Source of the DNA: Styela clava
Lineage: Eukaryota > Chordata > Ascidiacea > Stolidobranchia > Styelidae
Direction: 5' to 3'
Assembly: GCF_964204865.1 (NCBI RefSeq)
Contig: NC_135261.1
Span: forward strand, 14,198,001 to 14,262,000
DNA: 64,000 bases
Shown here: piece by piece, positions 1 through 9,348 of the stretch
Layout: the number at the start of each line of letters is the position of its first letter
How positions within the stretch are numbered: position 1 is the stretch's first letter
Program-made: the position numbers and the translations under genes
Notes under the pieces: generated by a model
What the model saw: the letters and a program-made list of their open reading frames with translations, nothing else
Database searches by the model: none
Told to the model about the DNA's origin: nothing

Positions 1-1190
1 TCGGGATAAAAGCTGTCAATGTTCATATATCTCAAGTTTAGTAACGTTTCATGTCAGACATCTTTGTATGTAAAATATATTGTGGACAAAATATTAAAAC
101 TTGTATATATATTTGGGTCGTGAAAACAATTCCTCGCATAATTTGATGAAAGACATTACAAGGTCTGGTTCAGATTATAATCAAAGGGGTGAAGGGCCCT
201 TTTTAAGCCAAATAGAACGATGATTGGACATTAGAGCATTACTTGCTATTCACTTAATTGCCGCTGTATGGAGTATTCATGTCCAATATCAAGAGTTGTA
301 AATATGACAGGTCTCAAACTTGTTTCGAAATTCGTCATTTTTCTCACCAATGAAGTGTTGAGGCACGTTGGCTTAAAACTTCGATGGTTAACAACAGCAG
401 CAGTAAAGGCAACTTTTTTAAATAAATCCATTTCTTCAATTTGTTCTTGGTTCTTACAGGACCCGATATTTAACCTAGAACTTTGCTGTTTACTTATAGT
501 AGGACACTTTCTAGTTCATTTCGCACACTTTTCATCAGTGTTCCTCAAAATCCCCTCATTTCCTGGAAACTTAGCCGATCTTTCGTAAACCAAAAGTCAT
601 CGATAATTAAATAGAATCAAATTCTTGAAAAAAAATTTTCCGTAAATATGAAAAGTATTTTAAACAAAGATATGTTTTGGATTTTGATATAACAAATCCC
701 TGATAATATGTAAAGCATTAATAAGCGATCCTGCGGCATTGCGACAAATTTTGTTACTTCGTCCGAGTGCTCGACTTTCATTTGATGGCTTTCAATTATT
801 CCCACTTCCACAATGAAGCGATCGCATCAGATTATACAAAAGTTAAAAACAATGCGTTCCAGGCCTGCCGAAATCTACGTTACTATTCTAAAAGAAACAT
901 TCTAATATAGCCTATGTCTGAATATTTATTTGCTACATTGTTCTATAATAAAATGAGTAGATAATTAGTCCTAAGAACCATCAGATAATGTAATATTTGC
1001 GTCGTTGCATTATTTCGTTGAGAAGTCGGAAGCACTCATAACATCTGAGCATTGAGAATCATTTAGCATTGAGTCGATGTCACGTTCAAATCAATCAAAG
1101 TATTCCTAATGCCATAAAGGTATTTTGCCGAGAGGTATGGGGTTGGGTGTACACTTCGATCCACTGAATCTCTGCGAGATGTTGACTATG
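1..1190. repeat. Dispersed repeat family, member 1
   Basis: No gene is seen. The sequence recurs in diverged form at about 3165-4010 and 7290-7900. Shared landmarks are a CAACAGCAGCAG run (about 390, 3180, 7720), a GAATATTTATTTG...ATAAAATGAGTAGATAATTA block (about 920 and 3720) and the block ending near a GATCCACTGAATC motif (about 1160 and 3955). The ORFs here (up to 106 codons) are not conserved between the three members, so I treat them as chance. The class of element is not recognised. Confidence 0.55.
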
Positions 1191-1199
1191 TCAATATTA

Positions 1200-2530
1200 A
1201 CACTGTGTTTTAAAATAAGCATAAACCATATGACGAACCACGGCCTCTCGTCCGGTTACCATTCCATGTCGGGTATGGGATTAGTTAGTTATTTGTCTTC
1301 GGTACCATGGACTTGATGATGGATTATTGGGATTTGTTCAAAGATAATTGTTTTAAAACAATTGTTTTAAATCAAATTTTTTTTTTGCCTGTTTTGTTCA
1401 AAATGACTGTACTATTTGATTTTTTTGTATTAAATAGGTTGAAGGAAAATGGATGTAAAAACTTGCCAAGCGCTTCTTATTTGCAATAAATCCTTCGAAA
1501 CGGCGCAAATATCGATAACGGCTCATACACACCTTCTCAAGCTTTAGTTCAGTGCGACCGCAAACGTGGTTGGCGCAGTAAGACGTAATCGATAAGGTAT
1601 TACGTGAGCGACCCTGCGACGAAACCACCTTGCGAAAATTGAAATGTGATTTCAGTTTGTAAAATTTTGAAGACTCACTTCAACCTTAAGAACAAAGTAT
1701 GCAAAGCATAAATTAACCGAACAGGATTAATTAACCGTAATAATACCTTTATTTTATGAGAAAAATGTCAATACATAAACTCGAAATCCTTATTATGGCG
1801 TTATAACAGATTAGTTGTAGCGTCTTTGCATCAGAGGACTCTTACAATTAGCATAGCCTAGGCCAGGGCTACTCAACTGGCGGACCGCGGTCCGAATCCG
1901 GCCCTTCTGAGTATTCGATTCGGACCGCGCATAATTCTTCATTCTGAATCATTAGCCCCACTCTTAAAATTTTATTTATAAAACTTTTATAGATTTTAAA
2001 ATATATATGAAAAGAACTATAACGCCATAACAAACAATTTTGATTAGCTAATAATCATTGGTTGGCCGAGGAATAGCGTGTTTAAAGATGCCGAAATATA
2101 ATTTCTGGAAAGTCCAAAATATTTTTGAAGTTTTGTATGCGGACCTTCGGTAAAAATAGTTGAGTAGCCCTGGGCCCTAGGCTAGTGCGTCTCATCGTTT
2201 AAATCAGTAGATTGCCGCCGATGTAAGTTTATTCTTCATTATCGTAACGCACTCGCTTTGCCGAAGGCTGCCTTTCCCTAAATCAATTTTGTAGTAGGCT
2301 CGTGAGCTAATTTTCATGATTTTTCGTCTCAAAATGTCTCTCTGGTATCTCGGATGAACATTCCGGGTAAAATCTTATGACTTTAGTTTAGATACCACCG
2401 TGGTGATGAATGTACGCAATAAAAATAAAAGTCAAAACAAGAATTTTTACTTACATTTTTGAAATTATAATTTCGGCAGCGTATGCAGCTGTTCGAACGC
2501 AACGTTTTGACGTAGTTTAGCGGCGATGCA
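1200..2530. repeat. Dispersed repeat shared with 23.5-25.1 kb and 38.8-39.5 kb
   Basis: The stretch from the GGTTACCATTCCATGTCGGG block (about 1255) to about 2520 matches, with substitutions and indels, parts of 23560-25060 and 38825-39480. Common markers are CACCTTCTCAAGCTT, ATTACGTGAGCGACCCTG, the ATGAGAAAAATGTC...ACTCGAAATCCTTAT block and ACGTCTCTCTGGTATCTCGGAT-like sequence. The copy here is interrupted by a 309-bp MITE at 1864-2172 that the other copies lack. No coding potential is supported. Confidence 0.6.
1864..2172. mobile_element. hAT-type MITE, 309 bp
   Basis: Begins CAGGGCTACTCAACTGGCGG and ends with the inverted form GTTGAGTAGCCCTG. The CAGGGCTACTCAAC end is typical of hAT elements. 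The flanks are GCCTAGGC on the left and GGCCCTAGGC on the right, an imperfect candidate target duplication. There is no transposase inside. It sits within the repeat at 1200-2530, so it is a nested insertion; the homologous repeat near 24.7 kb lacks it. Confidence 0.75.
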
Positions 2531-2629
2531 GGGGGTAATTCAATGAAAAGTACAAAGAATAAAGAAAAAAAATTGTTATAAAACATGATGTTTTTTTTAG
2601 AATTGATAAAAAACTAAACCCTACTGGAG

Positions 2630-2775
2630 GAAGGCGTATCCGATCAGCCATTACGTGAATCACCCTACGGCGGCGAAGATTCCAGCAATCCTCTCGCACA
2701 TAACTATCCCCGCATGGGATTCGAACCTGCGAACTCATACAGAGTAATCAGAGATGCGATGGCGAGCGTATTCCT
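2630..2775 (-). mobile_element. tRNA-derived SINE-like fragment
   Basis: On the minus strand a B-box-like GGTTCGAATCCC lies in a stretch that resembles the 3' half of a tRNA, followed by a body with GAGAGGATTGCTGGAATC and GGGTGATTCACGTAATGG. The A-box half is degenerate or diverges after the GTTAGGAATACGC part, so it is not a functional tRNA gene. A GAGCGTATTCCTA remnant of the same type may lie at about 23620. The call rests on the internal promoter box and overall form. Confidence 0.45.
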
Positions 2776-3164
2776 AACGCTTAGAACGATTAGTAACTCA
2801 CTCAGTGTCTCACGGGGGATATTACTTGGCTCATCTGTGAAAAAAATTGCTCGTAGAAGTAAATGCTGTCAAATATTGAGGTCATAAAACTGCCTTTCCT
2901 AACTTTACAGAAAAAAAGAGAAAAACAGATTGAAATACATGACAGACGATAAAAATAAATTCAAACATGTGTCACTGGCAATAACAGCCATAAATGGACA
3001 TAAAAGAAGCTTTAGATAGCTAGGTGATGCTTCTCGCGCGTTTGAACGACATTTTTTTCATTAGCGGTTCCAATAAGGGCTCAGATTTGTGAAAGACATT
3101 GGGATTCGAATAATACCGAGCGGGCCACTCGAAAACTTTCGGCGGGCCACGGGTTGGACCACCC
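2776..3164. other. Intergenic, no gene seen
   Basis: AT-rich sequence between the SINE-like fragment and the second dispersed repeat. A short GC-rich GCGGGCCAC repeat occurs at about 3120-3150, resembling the subterminal part of a hAT MITE. Nothing else is supported. Confidence 0.4.
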
Positions 3165-4010
3165 TAACCTAGATGGTCAACAGCAGCAGCCAGAGCAACT
3201 TTATTAAATTTATTCATTTTTTCAAATTTAGTCCTGATTATTATGGGACCCTATACTTCACCTAGAACATTGCTGTTTACATATAGTAAAGCACTTTCTA
3301 GTTCATCTCGCACAATTTTCCCTTAGTGTCCCTTAAAAATTCATTATTTGGAAACTTCATCGACTTTATGTAAACCAAAATTCCTAGATAATTGAATAGA
3401 ATTAAATTCTTTGAAATATGGAAAGTAGGCTATTCTAAACAAGGTATATCGAACGAGCATTAAAATCGGTGACCCAAAAGCAATTATGTTCAATATGTTT
3501 CGAATTGTGATACAGCGAATCACTGATAATATGTAAAGAAATAATTAGCGTACCTGTGGTATTGCGACGAATTTTGTTATTTCTCCCGAGTTCTCGACTT
3601 TCGTTTGTTGGCTCTCAACTTATTTCCACTTCCACAATTAAGCGATCACATCAGATTATACAAACGATAAAAATAATGCTTCCCAGGCCTGTCGAAAGCA
3701 TAGTTCTTTAGACTACGTCTGAATATTTATTTGACACATTATTCTATAATAAAATGAGTAGATAATTATAAGTCTTAATAACCGTCAGATAATATAATAT
3801 TTGCGTCGTTGCATTATCTTGTTGAGATGTCGAAAGCACCCATAACATCTGAGCATTGAGAATTATTTAGAGGTGAAATGGCCTTTAAATCAATCAAAGC
3901 ATTCTTAATGTCAAGAAGGTCTTTTGCTGATGGATATGGTGTTGGTGTATACAATTCGATCCACTGAATCCCTGCAAGATATTAACTATGTTTTTATTGA
4001 CATTGTAATT
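3165..4010. repeat. Dispersed repeat family, member 2
   Basis: Aligns by eye with about 370-1180, in the same orientation, with frequent substitutions and small indels. No conserved ORF is seen. Stretch 4011-4753 that follows is AT-rich with no supported gene; the 86-codon minus-strand ORF at 3894-4154 spans the repeat edge and is treated as chance. Confidence 0.55.
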
Positions 4011-4753
4011 TAAAATAAGACATGTTTGATATTTGTATGAAATAATCAACAATAAGTACGATGCCATTTTACGTAACAATATATGATCATGGCAGCTGTT
4101 CTCTTGTGCTTGTCTGATTTCCCTGGCAGCACGATACTCAAAATCACATTTCAAAGTTATACCTCGATTTCAGTTAACGCATTTGCTGTAACTTGAAACA
4201 GTTAATTTACAAATAAGATGCTTTACTCGTTTTCATAAACTTACGGTTGTGTATGAATAAAAAGCTAATTCGTTTCTTGCCATTTCCATTACAATCAATA
4301 CAAACGATGTATGTTGAATAGTCGGTTGCAACAATGATCTCCGTGTCACCATTCAAGATTCACCAGATTCATCTGTAACCGTACACACATGGATTATACA
4401 AACGGTTGTGTTACGACCATAGTGATCACAGTCGAAGTCACACTATATAGAAATATTGAATCAATCTGATTATAAAATGTTATTTTTTAAAACTGCCTTC
4501 GTTTTCTAATGAGTTGCTTGGTGTATTAGATATCAGATATTGCTTTTTGCTAAAAATGGATTCTAGTGCATAGTTACTTTTTTAATAAATCGAATATTCT
4601 AGTTTCCCGTCCGTTGGCCCAATATCACACTTTCACATACTTATTTACACGCAAGGCTGTATTCACGAAAAAAGCTCATTCTTCAGCTACCCCTGGATGC
4701 TGCTTTCGAACATGTATATAATTTGTGTACTTATTTGAAATGCCTCATGATAA

Positions 4754-5100
4754 CTATAGGTTTGTAAAACTTAATCGCCGTGAAATCCTGATGGATTCCT
4801 TTTGAAAATAACACAAAACCTTCCTGCGCAACTGCTGTGTCATGGACGTGAGAAGAAACTCGAGAGTCGGCTTCTCTATGATCTGCGTCTTCTGTATTTA
4901 TAGAAATAGTTCCAATTTACAATAATAAATCGGGTAGTGTTTAACAACTGATAACTCACGAATTCCTCGATATGTGTTGTTTCCTTGGTTTTGAAAAGTG
5001 CGACCACGAATTCTTTAGGCTCAGATATATGTTCGAAACTATAAATAACGTGTAATAGACTGCTTGTCAAAATACAATTATGAAGCTGCTTTAGATTCAT
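4754..5100 (-). CDS. Candidate two-exon gene, 92 residues, unknown function
   Basis: Exon 1 is 5100-4960 (47 codons) with an ATG preceded by an in-frame TAA. It ends ..HIEEF at a consensus donor GTGAGT (4959). A 68-nt intron ends in ..AAATACAG at 4892. Exon 2 is 4891-4754 and reads in the same phase through ..EKPTLEFLLTSMTQQLRRK to a TAG. Donor, acceptor, intron length and phase agree, which is why I prefer this over the 74-codon unspliced ORF. A second frame of exon 2 is also open, so the reading is not secure. No family is recognised; there is no signal peptide or clear domain. Confidence 0.3.
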
Positions 5101-5430
5101 TTTATATTAAGCTTTCTAAAACAGTGTTTCTCATTATCTACTCAAAAAGAAATAGCAGGTGAAATTCACTTAATTAATGTGCTTCGCAGGGTACACCCAA
5201 AATTTATTTATCTGCACAATCGATATGCTTTTGTGCCCTAAAGATACGAAAGATACCAATCTGACGATGAAATCTATTAAAACAAAGTTAAATATTATCG
5301 GATATCAATTAAAATATATTTTTGTCATCACCCAGAATTATCAAATTCCCATAGTTTCAATCATTGTGAGATTGAGCACGCATTGCAGCACCATATTGCA
5401 ACGAGAACACACACTTGTACAAAAATGAAG

Positions 5431-5666
5431 GGTGCTCCCGAAGTATGCGAACCAAGATGGCGGACATCGGAACGTAACATGGGTAACAGGTTAGGGTTAG
5501 GCCATAAAATTTTTCCAATTTTCCCTATTTTAGTCCTATTATCAGTTCGAAGACTAGCCAATAGCCTCCCGTAGTATTTATGCCTAAAATTATGGCCTAA
5601 TCACAACCTAGTACACATATCACATTCCGATGTCCGCCATCTTGGTTCGCATACTTCGGGAGCCCC
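5431..5666. mobile_element. Non-autonomous hAT MITE, 236 bp
   Basis: The terminal inverted repeats are about 40 bp: GG(T/G)GCTCCCGAAGTATGC at each end, continuing through AACCAAGATGGCGGACATCGG. They are flanked by the perfect 8-bp direct repeat AAATGAAG (5423-5430 and 5667-5674), diagnostic of the hAT superfamily. The interior holds TTAGGGTTAGG, a short telomere-like run. Related, truncated members lie near 24.2 and 38.6 kb. The two 60-66-codon ORFs across it are artefacts of the inverted repeats. Confidence 0.88.
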
Positions 5667-5782
5667 AAATGAAGTAAGTTTATTAAATATTGTTTACCCT
5701 TGGACTTCTGTTTGTGTATGATTATACCAGAACGTTACAGTAGTCTAAGACGCTTTGCACAAAAGTTGTTCTCTCCCTAGAA

Positions 5783-6033
5783 CACTGGTTTTTAACCAGT
5801 CGGCCATAGCTGGTCCACAGGAACATTTTGAGGTGAGCCACAACCTATTAAAAATTGCTAGAGTTGCTGATAAAGTTAATTAAATTTGATGGTAGTAGCA
5901 ATGGATGATGCTGCTTTTTGTTAAAGGGTGGTAATTTTTACCTAATTATTATCAAAAGGAAAGTGTCAATTTTCGCAGAAAAAATTTCATGTTTTTCGTG
6001 AAGTTTTTCAAGAAAATAGGTTGAGAACCATTG
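5783..6033. mobile_element. Probable hAT MITE remnant
   Basis: The left end CACTGGTTTTTAACCAGTCGG and right end GGTTGAGAACCATTG are inverted versions of the common hAT terminus CAGTGGTTCTCAACC. Flanks contain similar CCTAGA/TCTAGA sequence, a possible degenerate target duplication. No ORF of note. Confidence 0.5.
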
Positions 6034-7289
6034 CTCTAGATTCTAGAATGTGTTGTATAAGGCTTATACTATAAGCTAAACTATCTTTGTGATGTTGTAG
6101 ACAGACCTGTATACGCTGCGCAAAATTGCCTTGGTCCATTGGTTTTATGCTGAAGCGCACTTTCTGCTACCTGGGCATGTCAATAACAAAAATATCGTTT
6201 ACAGGGGCACATCGGGTAGTCTTGCAAAGAATGTCACACCCAGTGCGCGGCATGTGTAGCCATTTGCGTACGAAATGTTCCGGACGAACAAGGAAACGAA
6301 TATCGAACGGTGAATATGGAACATTATGTGACGGTGCTAGCGAAGTGCTGAATATTATTTGAACGACGTCGATGATTGAGATGATTAGTGGTTTCAGCAA
6401 AAATTTTTGTAAACAAAATTAGATAAATTTTCTCGAATTTCGAAGAAGTAACTAAGAAATTTAAGGGATTTGTTTCTTAGGTCACTCTGTATTTCGCCTT
6501 TTCTTTTCGAAGTATTTCATCCTTTTAACTTATATATTTAATACAGTATATTGCTTCAAACAAAGTTTTCATTTCAATTTCTTAACTCTTCAGGTCACAA
6601 AGACTTGAATACAAAACTTGCCTCCGACCAGTCCACATTCTTCTTTGGTGTCAAACCACATTTGTCATGAATGAACGAGGTTGATTGACTATGGGCATCT
6701 ATAGCCATGCACAGTTATATACACTAATACAAATAGGCTGCATTTCAACTTAAATATTTTGCAGTTTATACAACCTTCCGCCAGCAACACTTCCAGGATC
6801 ATATCGGCTGATGTGAGTCATTCCATATAGATATCCGACGGGATAGGAAATGACGTTTCCAATAATACTTCATGATTTCTTAGCTTTGTTTACAATCCTC
6901 TACCATGTACTCGTATATATCTGCACATTTTCAATGTGTACTGTTGTAAAGTTTCAGGTTCTTTGGAGAATAAAAGGGGCTAAATATAATTCAGTAATAA
7001 AATAAAATTTATTCCGAAGTTAGCACCTCTTGAAATTGAAGATTAAGAAAAAGTTAAAGTAAGAAATATGGATCCCAAAGATCTCGATGCCCACGGAATT
7101 ATCCGTATATATTCTTCTCATCGTTTTATAAACTACCGCTCATCAGTATATTTTCCGAAAGAATATTATTTTCAAACATTTTACTATGATTTGAAATAAA
7201 TAAATAAAAAAAATGCTCATAAAATTAAACGAAAACGAGAAACGACAACATAGAAATATCAAAATTAATAAACCACAAGTTGAGTAACG
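6034..7289. other. Gene-poor stretch
   Basis: Two overlapping, opposite-strand ORFs of 77-78 codons (6126-6400) are present but show no recognisable domain, no splice context and no repetition elsewhere. The remainder is AT-rich. I see no RNA gene or repeat structure that I can support. Confidence 0.35.
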
Positions 7290-7900
7290 TTTTATATCGA
7301 AAATATATGTATGTCAAACACATAGTTGACGAATTGAATGATTTATATGGGTCGTGAAAACAATTCATCGCATAAATTGATGAGGGATATCACAAATTAG
7401 TATCAAAGTAGTGAACGTCTTTTTTGACCAACCAATATCTGACCACCAAAAGTAAATTTAAATGAGGACTTCACCTGAACGAATCATTGGATTGACGTTG
7501 TACGAAGTATTGCTGCCACATTAGGGGTTGTGCTCCCGTGACCGCAGTCAACCCCAATTACCGATTTCGCAAAAGTCATGAATATGATTAATCTAATACG
7601 TGATTTGTGGTGCAGACTCTTACTCACCGATGAAGTGTGGCTTCACCTATAGCCTATTTTATAGATAGCGTAACAGAGCGAAAGCATTGAGGCACATTGT
7701 TTAAAAACTTGGTTGGTCAACAGCAGCAGCCGACAAGGAAAGTTATTACATTTATTCTTTCATATTACTCCGAGTCTACGGACCTGATATTCCACAAAAT
7801 ATTTTACTGTTACCTTTTAGCGGAACAATTCTTAGGTAATTTTATAAATTTTTATACCAACGTACTCTGCAAAGTCAGAAGAAATCGATCGCAGTCACCT
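7290..7900. repeat. Dispersed repeat family, member 3
   Basis: Resembles 40-470: a CAATTC(A/C)TCGCATAA.TTGATGA block at about 7360 (compare about 130) and a GAGGCAC.TTG..TAAAAACTT..TGGT.AACAGCAGCAG block at about 7690 (compare about 360). Between them the copies differ by insertions. No gene is supported; 7901-8140 holds nothing I recognise. Confidence 0.45.
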
Positions 7901-8204
7901 AAATGCTCGCAGAACCGAACGACTTTTCATCACGTAGGCCCCAGAGTCCCATCCTAAACTCTGATTCACGTTTTATAATTATGTACGATTATTACAATTA
8001 TATTTCTCTTTCAATCGGAGCTTTTCTCCGTGTATATAGATAAAGAGCAAAACAATATTTTGATGTAGAGCATAACCAGACAGAAGATTCTCAACGATCG
8101 AGTAAAATCCCATCGCAGTCACTTCAAAGATCGCAGTATAGACCCAAACCTGCATGACCCATTGTCGCAGAACAAAGAAGGGCGTCTTAAATATGTTGCG
8201 TCAC

Positions 8205-8372
8205 AGTTGTCTCACCTGTGGCATGTGTCTCATTTGCCCCCCCCCTCCCAATTGTACAACGTGCCACAATTTTTCGCTCAAATTGTCCCACTTTTCCCAT
8301 GTGCCCCACTTGTCCAATTTGCCGCCCGGAGTGTCCCACTTGTCGGACGTATCCCACGTGTCCCGCTTGGAA
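8205..8372. repeat. Degenerate C-rich short tandem repeat
   Basis: Irregular repeats of the type TGTCCCACTTG/TGTGCCCCACTTG, interspersed with TTGTCCAATTTGCC variants, run for about 170 bp. All three plus frames and one minus frame stay open for 60-95 codons through it, which is a composition effect: the plus-strand peptides are Cys/Pro-rich strings such as CPTFPMCPTCPIC. I do not call a protein. Confidence 0.6.
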
Positions 8373-8500
8373 AATGAGGCACTACATATATATATCAATT
8401 TAATATGTTCTGGAATACCTGTTCGTCAATCTGAAAAATGATCACCGTAAACATAGTTTGCAGATACTATTTAATACTGTTTGTCTCCTACAATTCACTC

Positions 8501-8854
8501 TTAATCAAAGTTGGATATAACTTCAGAATCAACCGATGTATTAGGATTGTTGACAGACGATTCGCTTGACTTTGTTTGTTTTGATGGATTATATTTTTCG
8601 TCTTCCCTTTCGTTGTCGAGAATTGCATCAATCGTAAACCTGGTTCGCTTTGTGTTTTTCTGTAAGCTTGCTGTTGGTAATATTTCCCCGTTTGTTTTAT
8701 TGCTATCTGCTGGACCAAAAAAGGGCCTTGTTTCGTTTACTGGACAAAACATACCTTGGAATAGGGGGAAACGACGTTGAACATAGTACAATATTGGTGC
8801 CTGAAGAAATACGTATTGGTCAGATTCCTTATGTACCATGCGGTATACTTTCAT
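8501..8854 (-). CDS. Unidentified ORF or exon with eh1-like motif
   Basis: A 117-codon minus-strand ORF. Near its middle it reads KRTRFTIDAILDNERED, which matches the eh1 consensus F-S/T-I-D-x-I-L used by many homeobox and other transcription factors to bind Groucho co-repressors, followed by a polar S/N-rich tail. Inside the N-terminal third a TTTCTTCAG acceptor (about 8799) and a CAAG|GTATGT donor (about 8753) could mark a smaller exon. No homeodomain or other DNA-binding domain is visible nearby on this strand, so the call rests on one short motif and may be chance. Confidence 0.25.
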   Translation of the reverse strand: MKVYRMVHKESDQYVFLQAPILYYVQRRFPLFQGMFCPVNETRPFFGPADSNKTNGEILPTASLQKNTKRTRFTIDAILDNEREDEKYNPSKQTKSSESSVNNPNTSVDSEVISNFD

Positions 8855-8859
8855 AAAGG

Positions 8860-9340
8860 AATTCTGATGCGATCTGTAGTGACCTCGGATTGTTCAAGTG
8901 TATCGCCGCGATAACTTGCACTTTTTATCACACTAAATATTGCGTATTCCCATAACATTGTTGTTATCTCATTAGTAGGTTTAGTTTTCACAATTGTGTC
9001 TATTAACGCGCGACATCACCTCCAATGAGTTCAATAATCGTATATAGACGTTTATGTAAATTCAGATTTACCGATTTAATTACTTTAGAGTGTAATAGAT
9101 AAAATGTTTAAATTATCGTTATCTATGCAACCCACAGGATACAACAATAATTAAGCAAGCGGGATTATTAGCCTAAATATCAAGAGATTAGCTGAAATAT
9201 GCGACGGGAGTAGGCACTTGTAGTAGCTATTATAATTTATTCAACTGTGCGTTTCTATGAATTGGATTATTCCATTATCACAGACAGGCGTTTTTATGAC
9301 TTTATTGGCCACTGAACACAGCTCATATGTTCCAGTCCAT
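8860..9340. other. Intergenic, no gene seen
   Basis: AT-rich sequence up to the target duplication of the next transposon. Nothing beyond short ORFs. Confidence 0.4.
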
Positions 9341-9348
9341 GTTACCAC

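Noticed and set aside
2680-2770. Functional tRNA gene
   Set aside because: A B-box is present but the A-box half and acceptor stem do not complete a tRNA; SINE-like is better.
6126-6400. Opposing 77-78-codon ORFs
   Set aside because: Mirror-image open frames with no domain, splice context or second copy.
8154-8441. Cys/Pro-rich small secreted protein
   Set aside because: Explained by the C-rich degenerate repeat; every frame is open and none has a splice or signal context.
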